This document shows, piece by piece, positions 25,367 through 32,434 of a stretch of DNA of 37,135 nt. Both the position numbers and the translations under genes were made by a program. The stretch comes from Actinomadura darangshiensis. Its GTDB lineage: Bacteria > Actinomycetota > Actinomycetes > Streptosporangiales > Streptosporangiaceae. The DNA is taken from assembly GCF_004349235.1 (NCBI RefSeq), contig NZ_SMKY01000062.1, forward strand, positions 1 through 37,135, read 5' to 3'. Each line of letters opens with the position of its first letter. Position 1 is the stretch's first letter. The notes beneath the pieces were generated by a model, which was not told the origin of the DNA, ran no database searches, and worked only from the letters and a program-made list of their open reading frames with translations.

Positions 25367-27861
25367 CGCTTCACCTCCAGCGGGAGCGGCTTGATCTGGT
25401 CGCGCTCGACCTCGAAGGCGATGCTGGGGTCGGGGGTCTGCGGGGCGTTGACGAAGGAGACGAACCGGCCGAGCCGCTCGGGGTCGTCCAGGGTGTCGCG
25501 CCATTCGTCGGAGTAGGCGCCGACGTGGCGGGCCATGGCGGCGTCGAGGTCGGCGCAGATGCCGAGCCGGTCGTCGACGATGACCTCGCGGAGGTAGTCC
25601 AGGCCGCCGTCGAGGGACTCCAGCCAGGTCGCGGTGCGCTGCAGCCGGTCGGCGGTGCGGATGTAGAACATCAGGAACCGGTCGACGTAGGTGACCAGCT
25701 GCTCGTCGGTGAGGTCGGTGGCGAACAGGTCGGCGTGCCGGGGCCGCATACCGCCGTTCCCGGCGAGGTACAGGTTCCAGCCGTTCTCGGTGGCGATGAC
25801 GCCGAAGTCCTTGCTCTGGGCCTCGGCGCACTCGCGGGCGCAGCCCGACACGGCGGACTTCAGCTTGTGGGGGGCGCGCAGCCCCCGGTAGCGCAGCTCC
25901 AGGCGGATCGCCATCGCGGCCGAGTCCTGGACCCCGTACCGGCACCAGGTGGACCCGACGCACGACTTCACCGTCCGGAGGGCCTTGCCGTAGGCGTGCC
26001 CGGACTCGAACCCGGCGTCGACGAGCCGCCGCCAGATCTCGGGGAGCTGCTCGACGCGGGCGCCGAACAGGTCGATCCGCTGCCCGCCGGTGATCTTGGT
26101 GTAGAGGCCGAAGTCGCGGGCGACCTCCCCGATCACGATCAGCTTCTCCGGGGTGATCTCCCCGCCGGGGACGCGCGGGACGACCGAGTAGGTGCCGTTC
26201 TTCTGCAGGTTGGCGAGGAAGTGGTCGTTGGTGTCCTGCAGCGCGGCCTGCTCGCCCGCCAGGATGTGGCCGTTGCCGAGGCTGGCCAGGATGGAGGCGA
26301 CGGCGGGCTTGCAGATGTCGCAGCCGCGTCCCGTCCCGTGCTCCTCGACGAGCTGGGTGAAGCTCGCGACGCGCCCGGCGCGGACGATGTCGAACAGCTC
26401 GGCGCGGCTGTAGTCGAAGTGCTCGCAGATCGCCTTGCTGACCTCGATGCCCGCGGCGGTCAGCTCGGCGTCCAGGATCCGTTTGACCAGCGGGACGCAG
26501 CTGCCGCAGCTCGTCCCGGCCCTGGTGCATTCCTTCACGCCGGGGACGTCGGTGAGGGAGTGCTCGGAGATCGCGCAGCGGATGCCCTCGGCGGTGACGT
26601 TGTTGCAGGAGCAGATCACGGTCGCGCCGGGCAGGTCGCCGCCGGCGGCTTCGGTGCCGCCGAACAGCATCTGCTCGGGCGCCCCCGGCAGGCTCCCGCC
26701 GACGTAGGCGCGGAGCGTCCCGTAGGACTCGGCGTCGCCGACGAGGACGCCGCCCAGGAGGGTCTGCGCGTCGTCGCTGACGACCAGCCTCTTGTAGACG
26801 CCGGCGACGGGGTCGGTGTAGGTGACGCCGAGCGCGTCCCCGGGCCCGGCGAACGGGTCGCCGAAGCTGGCGACGTCCACGCCCATCAGCTTGAGCTTGG
26901 TCGACATGTCCGCGCCGCCGAACACGGCGGTGCTGTCGCGCGACAGCAGCCGGTCGGCGACGACCTCGGCCATGGAGAAGCACGGGCCGACCAGCCCGTA
27001 CACCGTTCCGCCGATGAGGGCGCACTCCCCGATGGCCCAGATGGCGGGGTCCTCGGTGCGGCAGGACGCGTCCACGACGACGCCGCCGCGCTCCCCCACC
27101 GGCAGGCCGCAGCCGCGGGCCAGCTCGTCGCGGGGGCGGATGCCGGCGGAGAACACCACGACCTCGGCGTCGATCTCCGTCCCGCCGGTGAGGACGACCC
27201 GCCCGACCGAGCCGTCCTCGCCCTCCTCGAGGCCGCGCATCGGGGTGCCGGCGTGGACGGCCATGCCGAGCGCCTCGATGTGGCGGCGCAGCATCGCGCC
27301 GCCGCCCTCGTCCAGCTGGCGGGGCATGAGCCAGGGCGCGACCTCGACGACGCCGCTGCGCAGCCCGAGGCCCTGGATCGCGCGGGCCGCCTCCAGGCCG
27401 AGGAGGCCGCCGCCGACGACGGCGCCGGTCGCCTTCCCGCGCGCGTACTCGCGGATGGCGTCCAGGTCGTCGATCGTGCGGTAGACGAACACGCCGGGCA
27501 GGTCCCTGCCCTCGACCGGCGGCACGAACGGCGAGGACCCGGTGGCCAGGACGAGCGCGTCGTAGGGGACGGCCCGGCCGGTGGAGGTGGTGACGGTACG
27601 GGCGCCGCGGTCGATGCCGGTGACCCGCTCGCCGGTGTGGACGGCGACCTCGCCGCCGTGCGCCGGGTAGGCCAGGTCGGCGCCCTCCAGGTGGGTCGTC
27701 AGCGCCACCCTGTCGTAGGCGGCCCGGGGCTCCTCTCCGATGACGGTGATCGTCCACGCGGCGGCGGTGTCGCGCTCGCGCAGGGCCTCCACCAGGCGGT
27801 GCGCGGCCGGTCCGTGGCCGGCCACGACCAGGCGGCGGTCCGGTTTGCTGTCGGCTCCCAT
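25363..27861 (-). CDS. nirB: Assimilatory nitrite reductase [NAD(P)H] large subunit
   Basis: This 832-residue protein has the full NirB layout. An FAD/NAD(P) reductase comes first (VVAGHGPAAHRLVEAL; VVGGGLLGLEAARAIQ). Two BFD-like [2Fe-2S] regions follow (CSCNNVTAEGIRCAI with GTSCGSC; later GRGCDICKPA). The sulfite/nitrite-reductase domains come last. Siroheme-4Fe4S cysteines appear near residues 632-680 as CVGSTWC and SGCARECAEAQ. It reduces nitrite to ammonium in the cytosol. ATG 27861 has GAGG 10 bases upstream; a GTG at 27918 would add 19 residues unlike the family. The small subunit gene nirD, usually next, is absent. Confidence 0.92.
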   Translation of the reverse strand: MGADSKPDRRLVVAGHGPAAHRLVEALRERDTAAAWTITVIGEEPRAAYDRVALTTHLEGADLAYPAHGGEVAVHTGERVTGIDRGARTVTTSTGRAVPYDALVLATGSSPFVPPVEGRDLPGVFVYRTIDDLDAIREYARGKATGAVVGGGLLGLEAARAIQGLGLRSGVVEVAPWLMPRQLDEGGGAMLRRHIEALGMAVHAGTPMRGLEEGEDGSVGRVVLTGGTEIDAEVVVFSAGIRPRDELARGCGLPVGERGGVVVDASCRTEDPAIWAIGECALIGGTVYGLVGPCFSMAEVVADRLLSRDSTAVFGGADMSTKLKLMGVDVASFGDPFAGPGDALGVTYTDPVAGVYKRLVVSDDAQTLLGGVLVGDAESYGTLRAYVGGSLPGAPEQMLFGGTEAAGGDLPGATVICSCNNVTAEGIRCAISEHSLTDVPGVKECTRAGTSCGSCVPLVKRILDAELTAAGIEVSKAICEHFDYSRAELFDIVRAGRVASFTQLVEEHGTGRGCDICKPAVASILASLGNGHILAGEQAALQDTNDHFLANLQKNGTYSVVPRVPGGEITPEKLIVIGEVARDFGLYTKITGGQRIDLFGARVEQLPEIWRRLVDAGFESGHAYGKALRTVKSCVGSTWCRYGVQDSAAMAIRLELRYRGLRAPHKLKSAVSGCARECAEAQSKDFGVIATENGWNLYLAGNGGMRPRHADLFATDLTDEQLVTYVDRFLMFYIRTADRLQRTATWLESLDGGLDYLREVIVDDRLGICADLDAAMARHVGAYSDEWRDTLDDPERLGRFVSFVNAPQTPDPSIAFEVERDQIKPLPLEVKR

Positions 27862-27907
27862 GAGCCCCGATCCTCGGCGGCCCGTATTTCCCGTAGGGAT
27901 CACCCAC

Positions 27908-27924
27908 GTCACCCGCACGTTAAC
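27908..27924 (-). promoter_or_regulatory. Possible GlnR-like half-sites upstream of nirB
   Basis: On the minus strand GTTAAC (27924-27919), six bases, then GTGAC (27912-27908) loosely resemble GlnR boxes (GTNAC-N6-spaced), which control nitrite reductase genes in actinobacteria. The match is weak. The remaining divergent gap (27862-28092) also holds a direct repeat CCCGTA-TTT-CCCGTA at 27881-27895. Confidence 0.22.
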
Positions 27925-28092
27925 TGGCCCTCACCGCCGCCGGATGCCGCCGGGGGGCCGGGCCGGTGGGATGCGGTGCGGCGTGGAACGGTCCCGCTGG
28001 GCGGCCGCACAGACATCGTGAGGTCGTCCGCCGTTTCAGTTCCTTTTGTGCAGGCCGTGCGAGAAAGTCAGAAGAAGAAGGGAAGTGCGGCA

Positions 28093-29085
28093 ATGCGACG
28101 GATCTTCGGTGCGTCCCTCATCGGCCTCGGCGCGTTCCTGCTCGCCGCCGGCGTCCTCACCCGGCTGTACGTCGCCCCGACGCTGATCGGCGCGCCCACG
28201 GACGTGTACCAGGTGACGCGGCTGAAGGCCGAGAACGCCTCCTACCTCGACGCCGCCACGGCCGCCCCGCGCACCGGCGCCACGGTCGTGGCGACCAACA
28301 CCGTCCGCGGCGACCCGGGCTCCACCCATGACGGCGTGGCGGTGTGGGACTCCGGCACGATCGTCCAGGACGCCGTCCGCGGCACCACGATCGAGGTCCA
28401 GAAGCAGCGGTACGCCTTCGACCGCCGCACCGGGGAGCTGCGGAACTGCTGCGGCTCGGCGGTCCAGGGCGACACGGGCGTCCGCCAGTCGGGCATCGGG
28501 CTGTTCTGGCCGGTGCACGTCCGCACGAAGGGCCTGGAGCTGTTCGACACCGCGACCCGCCGGACCTGGCCGGTCTCCTTCGACGGGAAGGAGCGCGTCG
28601 GCGGCGTCCTCACCTACCGCTTCGTCCAGCACGTCCCGGAGACCAAGGTCGCCGGCGAGCTGCCCGCGGTGCCGCCCGAGCTGCTCGGCCGCCCCAAGGG
28701 CGGCGCGGCCGTGCCCGTGGACCGCTACTACCGTGCCGACGCCACCTACTGGGTGGACCCGCGGACGGGCGCGCCCGTCGACCAGCGGCAGAAGGTGCTG
28801 TCGACGCTGCGGCCGAAGGAGGGGCCGGGCGGGCTGGTGGTCGCCGACTTCACGCTGCGGATGACGCCGGAGTCGCGGAAGGCGCTGCTCGCCAAGTCCG
28901 GGGACGGCGCCGGGAAGATCCGCCTGCTGCGCACCACCGGCCCGCTCGCGGGCGGCGCCGCCGGGCTGCTGCTCGTCGCGGCGGGGCTGCCGCTGACCCT
29001 GCGGGCCGGGCGGCGCACGCGGCGCCACCGCGCCGGCGGAGGGCCCGTGCCGCGGCGGGCCGCCGGCCCGCGGACGGACGGCTAG
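28093..29085 (+). CDS. DUF3068 (PorA-family-like) membrane-anchored protein
   Basis: This 330-residue protein has an N-terminal hydrophobic anchor (about 5-28, IFGASLIGLGAFLLAAGVL), a large probably extracellular beta-rich domain and a C-terminal helix (about 280-305). A basic cytoplasmic tail follows. GLFWPVHVRTKGLELFD and RYYRADATYWVDPRTGAPV are typical of DUF3068 proteins of actinobacteria. The function is not established; a 'porin PorA family' label is used for relatives but porin activity is doubtful. GGGAAG precedes the ATG. It is divergent from nirB with no obvious functional tie. Confidence 0.85.
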   Translation: MRRIFGASLIGLGAFLLAAGVLTRLYVAPTLIGAPTDVYQVTRLKAENASYLDAATAAPRTGATVVATNTVRGDPGSTHDGVAVWDSGTIVQDAVRGTTIEVQKQRYAFDRRTGELRNCCGSAVQGDTGVRQSGIGLFWPVHVRTKGLELFDTATRRTWPVSFDGKERVGGVLTYRFVQHVPETKVAGELPAVPPELLGRPKGGAAVPVDRYYRADATYWVDPRTGAPVDQRQKVLSTLRPKEGPGGLVVADFTLRMTPESRKALLAKSGDGAGKIRLLRTTGPLAGGAAGLLLVAAGLPLTLRAGRRTRRHRAGGGPVPRRAAGPRTDG

Positions 29086-29127
29086 CGGGCTCGTTCGGCA
29101 CTCGTCCTGGTCGTGCACCATGGAGGG

Positions 29128-29976
29128 GTGACGGAGGTTGTTGAGCGCGAGGCGGGGGCGCGGCTGCGGATGCTGGCCGGTCTCGTCGCCGGCGGCGACG
29201 TGGTGGTGCTGAGCGGCGCGGGCCTGTCCACCGAGTCGGGCATCCCGGACTACCGCGGGGAGACGGGCCGGCGGCGGCGCGCGGACCCGATGACCTACCA
29301 GGCGTTCACCGGGAGCGAGGCGGCGCGCCGCCGGTACTGGGCGCGGAGCCATCTCGGCTGGCGGCACATCGACGGGGCCCGGCCGAACGCGGGGCACCGG
29401 GCGGTCGCCGAGCTGCAGCGGCGCGGCCTGCTCGCCGGGATCATCACCCAGAACGTCGACGGGCTGCAGCAGGCGGCGGGCGCGGCCGGCGTGGTCGAGC
29501 TGCACGGCGCGCTGCACCGGGTCGTGTGCCTGTCCTGCGGTCGGCGGACCCCGCGCGAGCGGCTGGAGGAGCGGCTGCACGCGGCGAACCCCGGCTGGGA
29601 GGCGGCGGCCGCCGCGATCAACCCCGACGGCGACGCCGTCCTGCCGGACGCGGCGGTGGAGGCGTTCGCGATCGTCGGCTGCGAGCGGTGCGGCGGCCCG
29701 CTCAAGCCGGATGTGATCTTCTTCGGGGAGAACGTGCCGCCGGCCCGGGTCCGGGAGTGCTACGCGCTGACCGAGCGGGCGGGTGCGCTGCTGGTGCTCG
29801 GGTCGTCGCTGACGGTGCTGTCGGGGTACCGGTTCGTGCGGCACGCGGCCCGGCACGGCGTCCCGGTGGCGATCGTGAACCGGGGCGCGACCAGGGGCGA
29901 CGAGCACGCCCTGGTGACGCTGGACGCGCCGCTCGGCGCGACCCTCGGCGCGCTCCTCGCCGAGCTGGACGGCTAG
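29128..29976 (+). CDS. Sir2 family NAD-dependent protein deacylase (class II/SIRT4-like)
   Basis: This protein of about 282 residues has all sirtuin motifs: GAGLSTESGIPDYRG (30-44), TQNVDGLQ (107-114), catalytic His126 in ELHGALH, zinc cysteines 134/137 and 185/188 (CLSCG, CERCG), GSSLTV and the NAD-binding IVNRG. GIPDYRGE and the long stretch of 47 residues between the zinc pairs fit the class II group rather than CobB. It removes acyl groups from lysines using NAD+. I chose GTG 29128, where a -10-like CACCAT ends 6 bases upstream; GTG 29113 would add five residues. It converges with the DUF4142 gene at a 7-base gap. Confidence 0.92.
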   Translation: MTEVVEREAGARLRMLAGLVAGGDVVVLSGAGLSTESGIPDYRGETGRRRRADPMTYQAFTGSEAARRRYWARSHLGWRHIDGARPNAGHRAVAELQRRGLLAGIITQNVDGLQQAAGAAGVVELHGALHRVVCLSCGRRTPRERLEERLHAANPGWEAAAAAINPDGDAVLPDAAVEAFAIVGCERCGGPLKPDVIFFGENVPPARVRECYALTERAGALLVLGSSLTVLSGYRFVRHAARHGVPVAIVNRGATRGDEHALVTLDAPLGATLGALLAELDG

Positions 29977-29983
29977 TGCCCCG

Positions 29984-30691
29984 CTACCGCCCGGCCAGCA
30001 GGGCGGTCGCGGCCGGTGCCGGGGAGGCCGGCTGCTTCGGGTTTCCGGGCAGGGGCGCGCTGGCGACCTGCGGCGGGTCGGGGAGGGTGTCGCCGGTGAC
30101 GAACCCGGTGCCCTCCAGCAGCTTCAGGCGGGCGCGGACGGCGGGCTCGCACTTCTCGGCGAAGGCGCGGACGAGCGTGTTGCGGGTGCTGCCGCGCACC
30201 GCCCCGATCGACGCGTACAGCAGGCCGTCGGCCGTCCGCATGCGGGCGATCGCCGTCCGGTCGTAGTCGTTGCCGGACTTGCCGGTGATCTCCGACAGCC
30301 AGCTCTGCTGCTCGGGGGTGGGCTGGTCCGGCAGCGGCACGTTCAGCTTGACGGCGGCCTGCCGGGCCAGCGCGTCGCTCCCGGCGTGCCGGCGGGCGAT
30401 CTCGCCGAGGTTGCGGCGGGTCGTGGTGCGGGCGGCGCGGCGCTGGGCCTGGCGGCCGACGGGGATCTCCCACAGCGCCGCCTGCCGGACCCGGACGATG
30501 AGGTCGCGGTCGGCGGGGCCGAGCGGGCCCCATTTGGTGTCCACGGTGGACTGCTGCGCGGCTTCGTCGGCGGGCGACGGCGCGACGGCGGCGCCGTCGG
30601 AGGCCTGGCGGCCGGTCGCCGTGCAGGCGCCGAGCAGCAGCATGGCGGCGAGGCCGCATGCCGCCGCGACGCCAGGCAGGGGTGTGCGCAT
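29984..30691 (-). CDS. DUF4142 domain lipoprotein
   Basis: This 235-residue protein has a lipoprotein signal with Cys23 in LLLGAC, a Ser/Ala/Thr spacer, and a helical DUF4142 domain (about 54-180). That domain starts LGPADRDLIVRVRQAALWEIPVG, the ferritin-like four-helix pattern of the family, but without its metal ligands in evidence. A Pro/Ala-rich tail follows. DUF4142 proteins are envelope proteins of unknown function. GAAAGG lies before the ATG. A perfect palindrome at 30724-30741 lies 33 bases upstream of the start. Confidence 0.85.
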   Translation of the reverse strand: MRTPLPGVAAACGLAAMLLLGACTATGRQASDGAAVAPSPADEAAQQSTVDTKWGPLGPADRDLIVRVRQAALWEIPVGRQAQRRAARTTTRRNLGEIARRHAGSDALARQAAVKLNVPLPDQPTPEQQSWLSEITGKSGNDYDRTAIARMRTADGLLYASIGAVRGSTRNTLVRAFAEKCEPAVRARLKLLEGTGFVTGDTLPDPPQVASAPLPGNPKQPASPAPAATALLAGR

Positions 30692-30723
30692 CCGCCGCCG
30701 CCTTTCGGTCGAGGAGAAGGGCG

Positions 30724-30741
30724 TGCGTACGGCGGTACGCA
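30724..30741. repeat. 18-base palindrome between MarR and DUF4142 genes
   Basis: TGCGTAC (30724-30730), four bases, then GTACGCA (30735-30741) form a perfect inverted repeat. It could be an operator for the DUF4142 promoter or a hairpin ending the MarR message. There is no T-tract. Both readings are open. Confidence 0.5.
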
Positions 30742-30750
30742 GCCGCGCCC

Positions 30751-30798
30751 GGTGCGGTTCAGAGGCGGTGCGGTTCAGGGCGGGTGCGGTTCAGGTCC
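30751..30798. repeat. Three tandem 16-base repeats over the MarR stop codon
   Basis: GGTGCGGTTCAG occurs at 30751, 30767 and 30783, an exact 16-base period with slightly different 4-base linkers. The copy at 30783-30798 contains the MarR stop codon (TCA on the plus strand at 30791). The other two lie just downstream of the gene. Confidence 0.85.
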
Positions 30799-31285
30799 AG
30801 CCGAGCTGGGCGAGGCCGGCGACCGGCGGCTCGCCGCCCGCCTCGGTGAAGGCGCGCAGCGCGGCGACGAGGGCGTGCCGCTGCCCGGGCGGCATCCGGG
30901 ACACCACGCCGGCGATGTCGGCGCGGCGGCGGGCGGTGACGTCGTCGACGATGCCACGCCCGGCGGCGGTGAGCTGGATGCGGATCTCGCGGCCGCTGTC
31001 GGGGCTGGCGTGCCGGTCGACGAGTCCGGCGGCGGCCAGCCGGTCCACCATCCGCATCGCGGTGGACGGGTTGACCTCCAGCAGCCCGGCGAGCGTCACC
31101 AGCTTGGCTGGCCCCTGCGAGGACAGGACGACCAGCAGCCGGAACTGCGGGAGGGTGACGGCGCCTTCCACGGCCGACAGGGACCGCGCGGAGACGGCGA
31201 CCAGAAGCCGGGACGCGGTCAGCAGCGCCGAGGTGACCGCGTCGACGTCGTCCCCGCCCTCCCCCGCGGCGGCGTGCTCGCTCAT
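30791..31285 (-). CDS. MarR family transcriptional regulator
   Basis: This 164-residue protein has the MarR winged helix-turn-helix at about 45-110: LPQFRLLVVLSSQGPAKLVT, then LLEVNPSTAMRMVDRLAAAG and the wing DRHASPDSGREIRIQLT. Dimerisation helices flank it. MarR proteins are usually repressors released by phenolics or oxidants. Its target is unknown; the DUF4142 gene downstream and the enolase/YdiJ pair upstream are the neighbours. The ATG at 31285 has no convincing Shine-Dalgarno. The last bases of the gene are inside a tandem repeat. Confidence 0.92.
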   Translation of the reverse strand: MSEHAAAGEGGDDVDAVTSALLTASRLLVAVSARSLSAVEGAVTLPQFRLLVVLSSQGPAKLVTLAGLLEVNPSTAMRMVDRLAAAGLVDRHASPDSGREIRIQLTAAGRGIVDDVTARRRADIAGVVSRMPPGQRHALVAALRAFTEAGGEPPVAGLAQLGWT

Positions 31286-31354
31286 GACGACTTTCTACAA
31301 TGCCCGGCCGCGTCCGCGCCAACGCGGCCCCGGAACGCTCCCGCGGGGCGGCGG

Positions 31355-32434
31355 TCATGCCACGCGGAACTCATCGGCGTCCTCGCGTCTCAGGGTGAGG
31401 CCGTTGCCGGGGTCCTCGCGGGGGCGGACCGTCCCGCCGGACGGGGACAGGCAGCCGTCGAAGAGCATCGACTCGATCCTGACGTGGTCGTGGAACCACT
31501 CGATGTGCCGGGCGTTCGGGATGGCGGTCATGACGGCGGCGTGCAGGTGCGGGGCGCAGTGCGCGGACAGGTCGCGCTGGCGGGCGCGGGCCAGTGCGGC
31601 CACGCGCAGGAACTCGGTGATGCCGCCGCAGCGGGTCACGTCGGTCTGCGGGCAGTCGACGGCGTCCATCAGCGGGACGAAGTACGGCAGGTCGTAGCCG
31701 TACTCCCCCGCGGCGACCTCGCAGGCGGCGGCGTCCGCGACGGCCCGCAGCCCGGCGAGGTCGTCGGAGCTGACGGGCTCCTCGAACCAGCGCAGCCCGA
31801 CGTCCTCGGCGGCACGGGCGACGCGGATCGCCTGCTTGACGCCGTAGGCGCCGTTGGCGTCGGCGAACAGCGCGACGCCGTCCCCGACGGCGGCGCGGGC
31901 GAGGCGCAGGCGGGCGAGGTCGCGGTCCTCCGCACGGCCCCACGACCCGCCGATCTTGATCTTGACGCGGGGGATGCCGAGCTCGGCCGACCAGTGCCGC
32001 AGCTGGGCGCGGGTCCGCTCGTCGTCGTAGCTGGTGAACCCGCCCGACCCGTACACGTCCACGTCCGTGCGGACGGAGCCGAGCAGGCGGTGCAGCGGGA
32101 CGTCCAGGAGCCGGGCCTTGAGGTCCCACAGGGCGGTGTCGACGGCGGAGACCGCCATGGACCCGATGCCGGGGCGGCCCGCGTTGCGCAGGGCCCGCCG
32201 CATCGCCTCGTGGGCGCGCGGCACGTCCATCGGGTCGACGTCGCGGACCTCGGGCTCCAGCAGGCCGCCGATGAGGGTGGCGGCGGCGGCCGGGCCGTAG
32301 GTCCAGCCGAGCCCGGTGCGGCCGTCGTGCCGGGCCTCGGCCAGGACCAGGGTGGTGGAGGTCCACGACAGCGTTCCGTCGGCCTCGGGCGCGTCGGTCG
32401 GTACGGTGTACACCGAGGTGGTCAGGTCGGTCAC
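31355..32434 (-). CDS. Enolase-superfamily dehydratase/racemase (mandelate racemase group)
   Basis: This 359-residue protein has the enolase-superfamily capping domain (1-115) and beta-barrel. Catalytic Lys158 and Lys160 lie in RVKIKIGG. Metal ligands are Asp192 (FADANGAY), Glu218 (WFEEP) and Glu244 (AAGEYG), with spacing equal to mandelate racemase Asp195/Glu221/Glu247. The Asp265-His292 dyad (QTDVTRCGG; SAHCAPHLH) matches Asp270-His297. This points to an acid-sugar dehydratase or racemase; the substrate is open. The GTG start overlaps the upstream dehydrogenase stop as GTGA, implying a shared pathway with that 2-hydroxyacid oxidase. Confidence 0.88.
   Translation of the reverse strand: MTDLTTSVYTVPTDAPEADGTLSWTSTTLVLAEARHDGRTGLGWTYGPAAAATLIGGLLEPEVRDVDPMDVPRAHEAMRRALRNAGRPGIGSMAVSAVDTALWDLKARLLDVPLHRLLGSVRTDVDVYGSGGFTSYDDERTRAQLRHWSAELGIPRVKIKIGGSWGRAEDRDLARLRLARAAVGDGVALFADANGAYGVKQAIRVARAAEDVGLRWFEEPVSSDDLAGLRAVADAAACEVAAGEYGYDLPYFVPLMDAVDCPQTDVTRCGGITEFLRVAALARARQRDLSAHCAPHLHAAVMTAIPNARHIEWFHDHVRIESMLFDGCLSPSGGTVRPREDPGNGLTLRREDADEFRVA

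Noticed and set aside
23894..27907. A 1337-codon open frame on the minus strand
   Set aside because: It joins the real FAD oxidoreductase frame to an out-of-frame reading of nirB. The first two thirds are Arg/Pro/Gly-rich shadow sequence with no domain. The true genes overlap by ATGA at 25363-25366.
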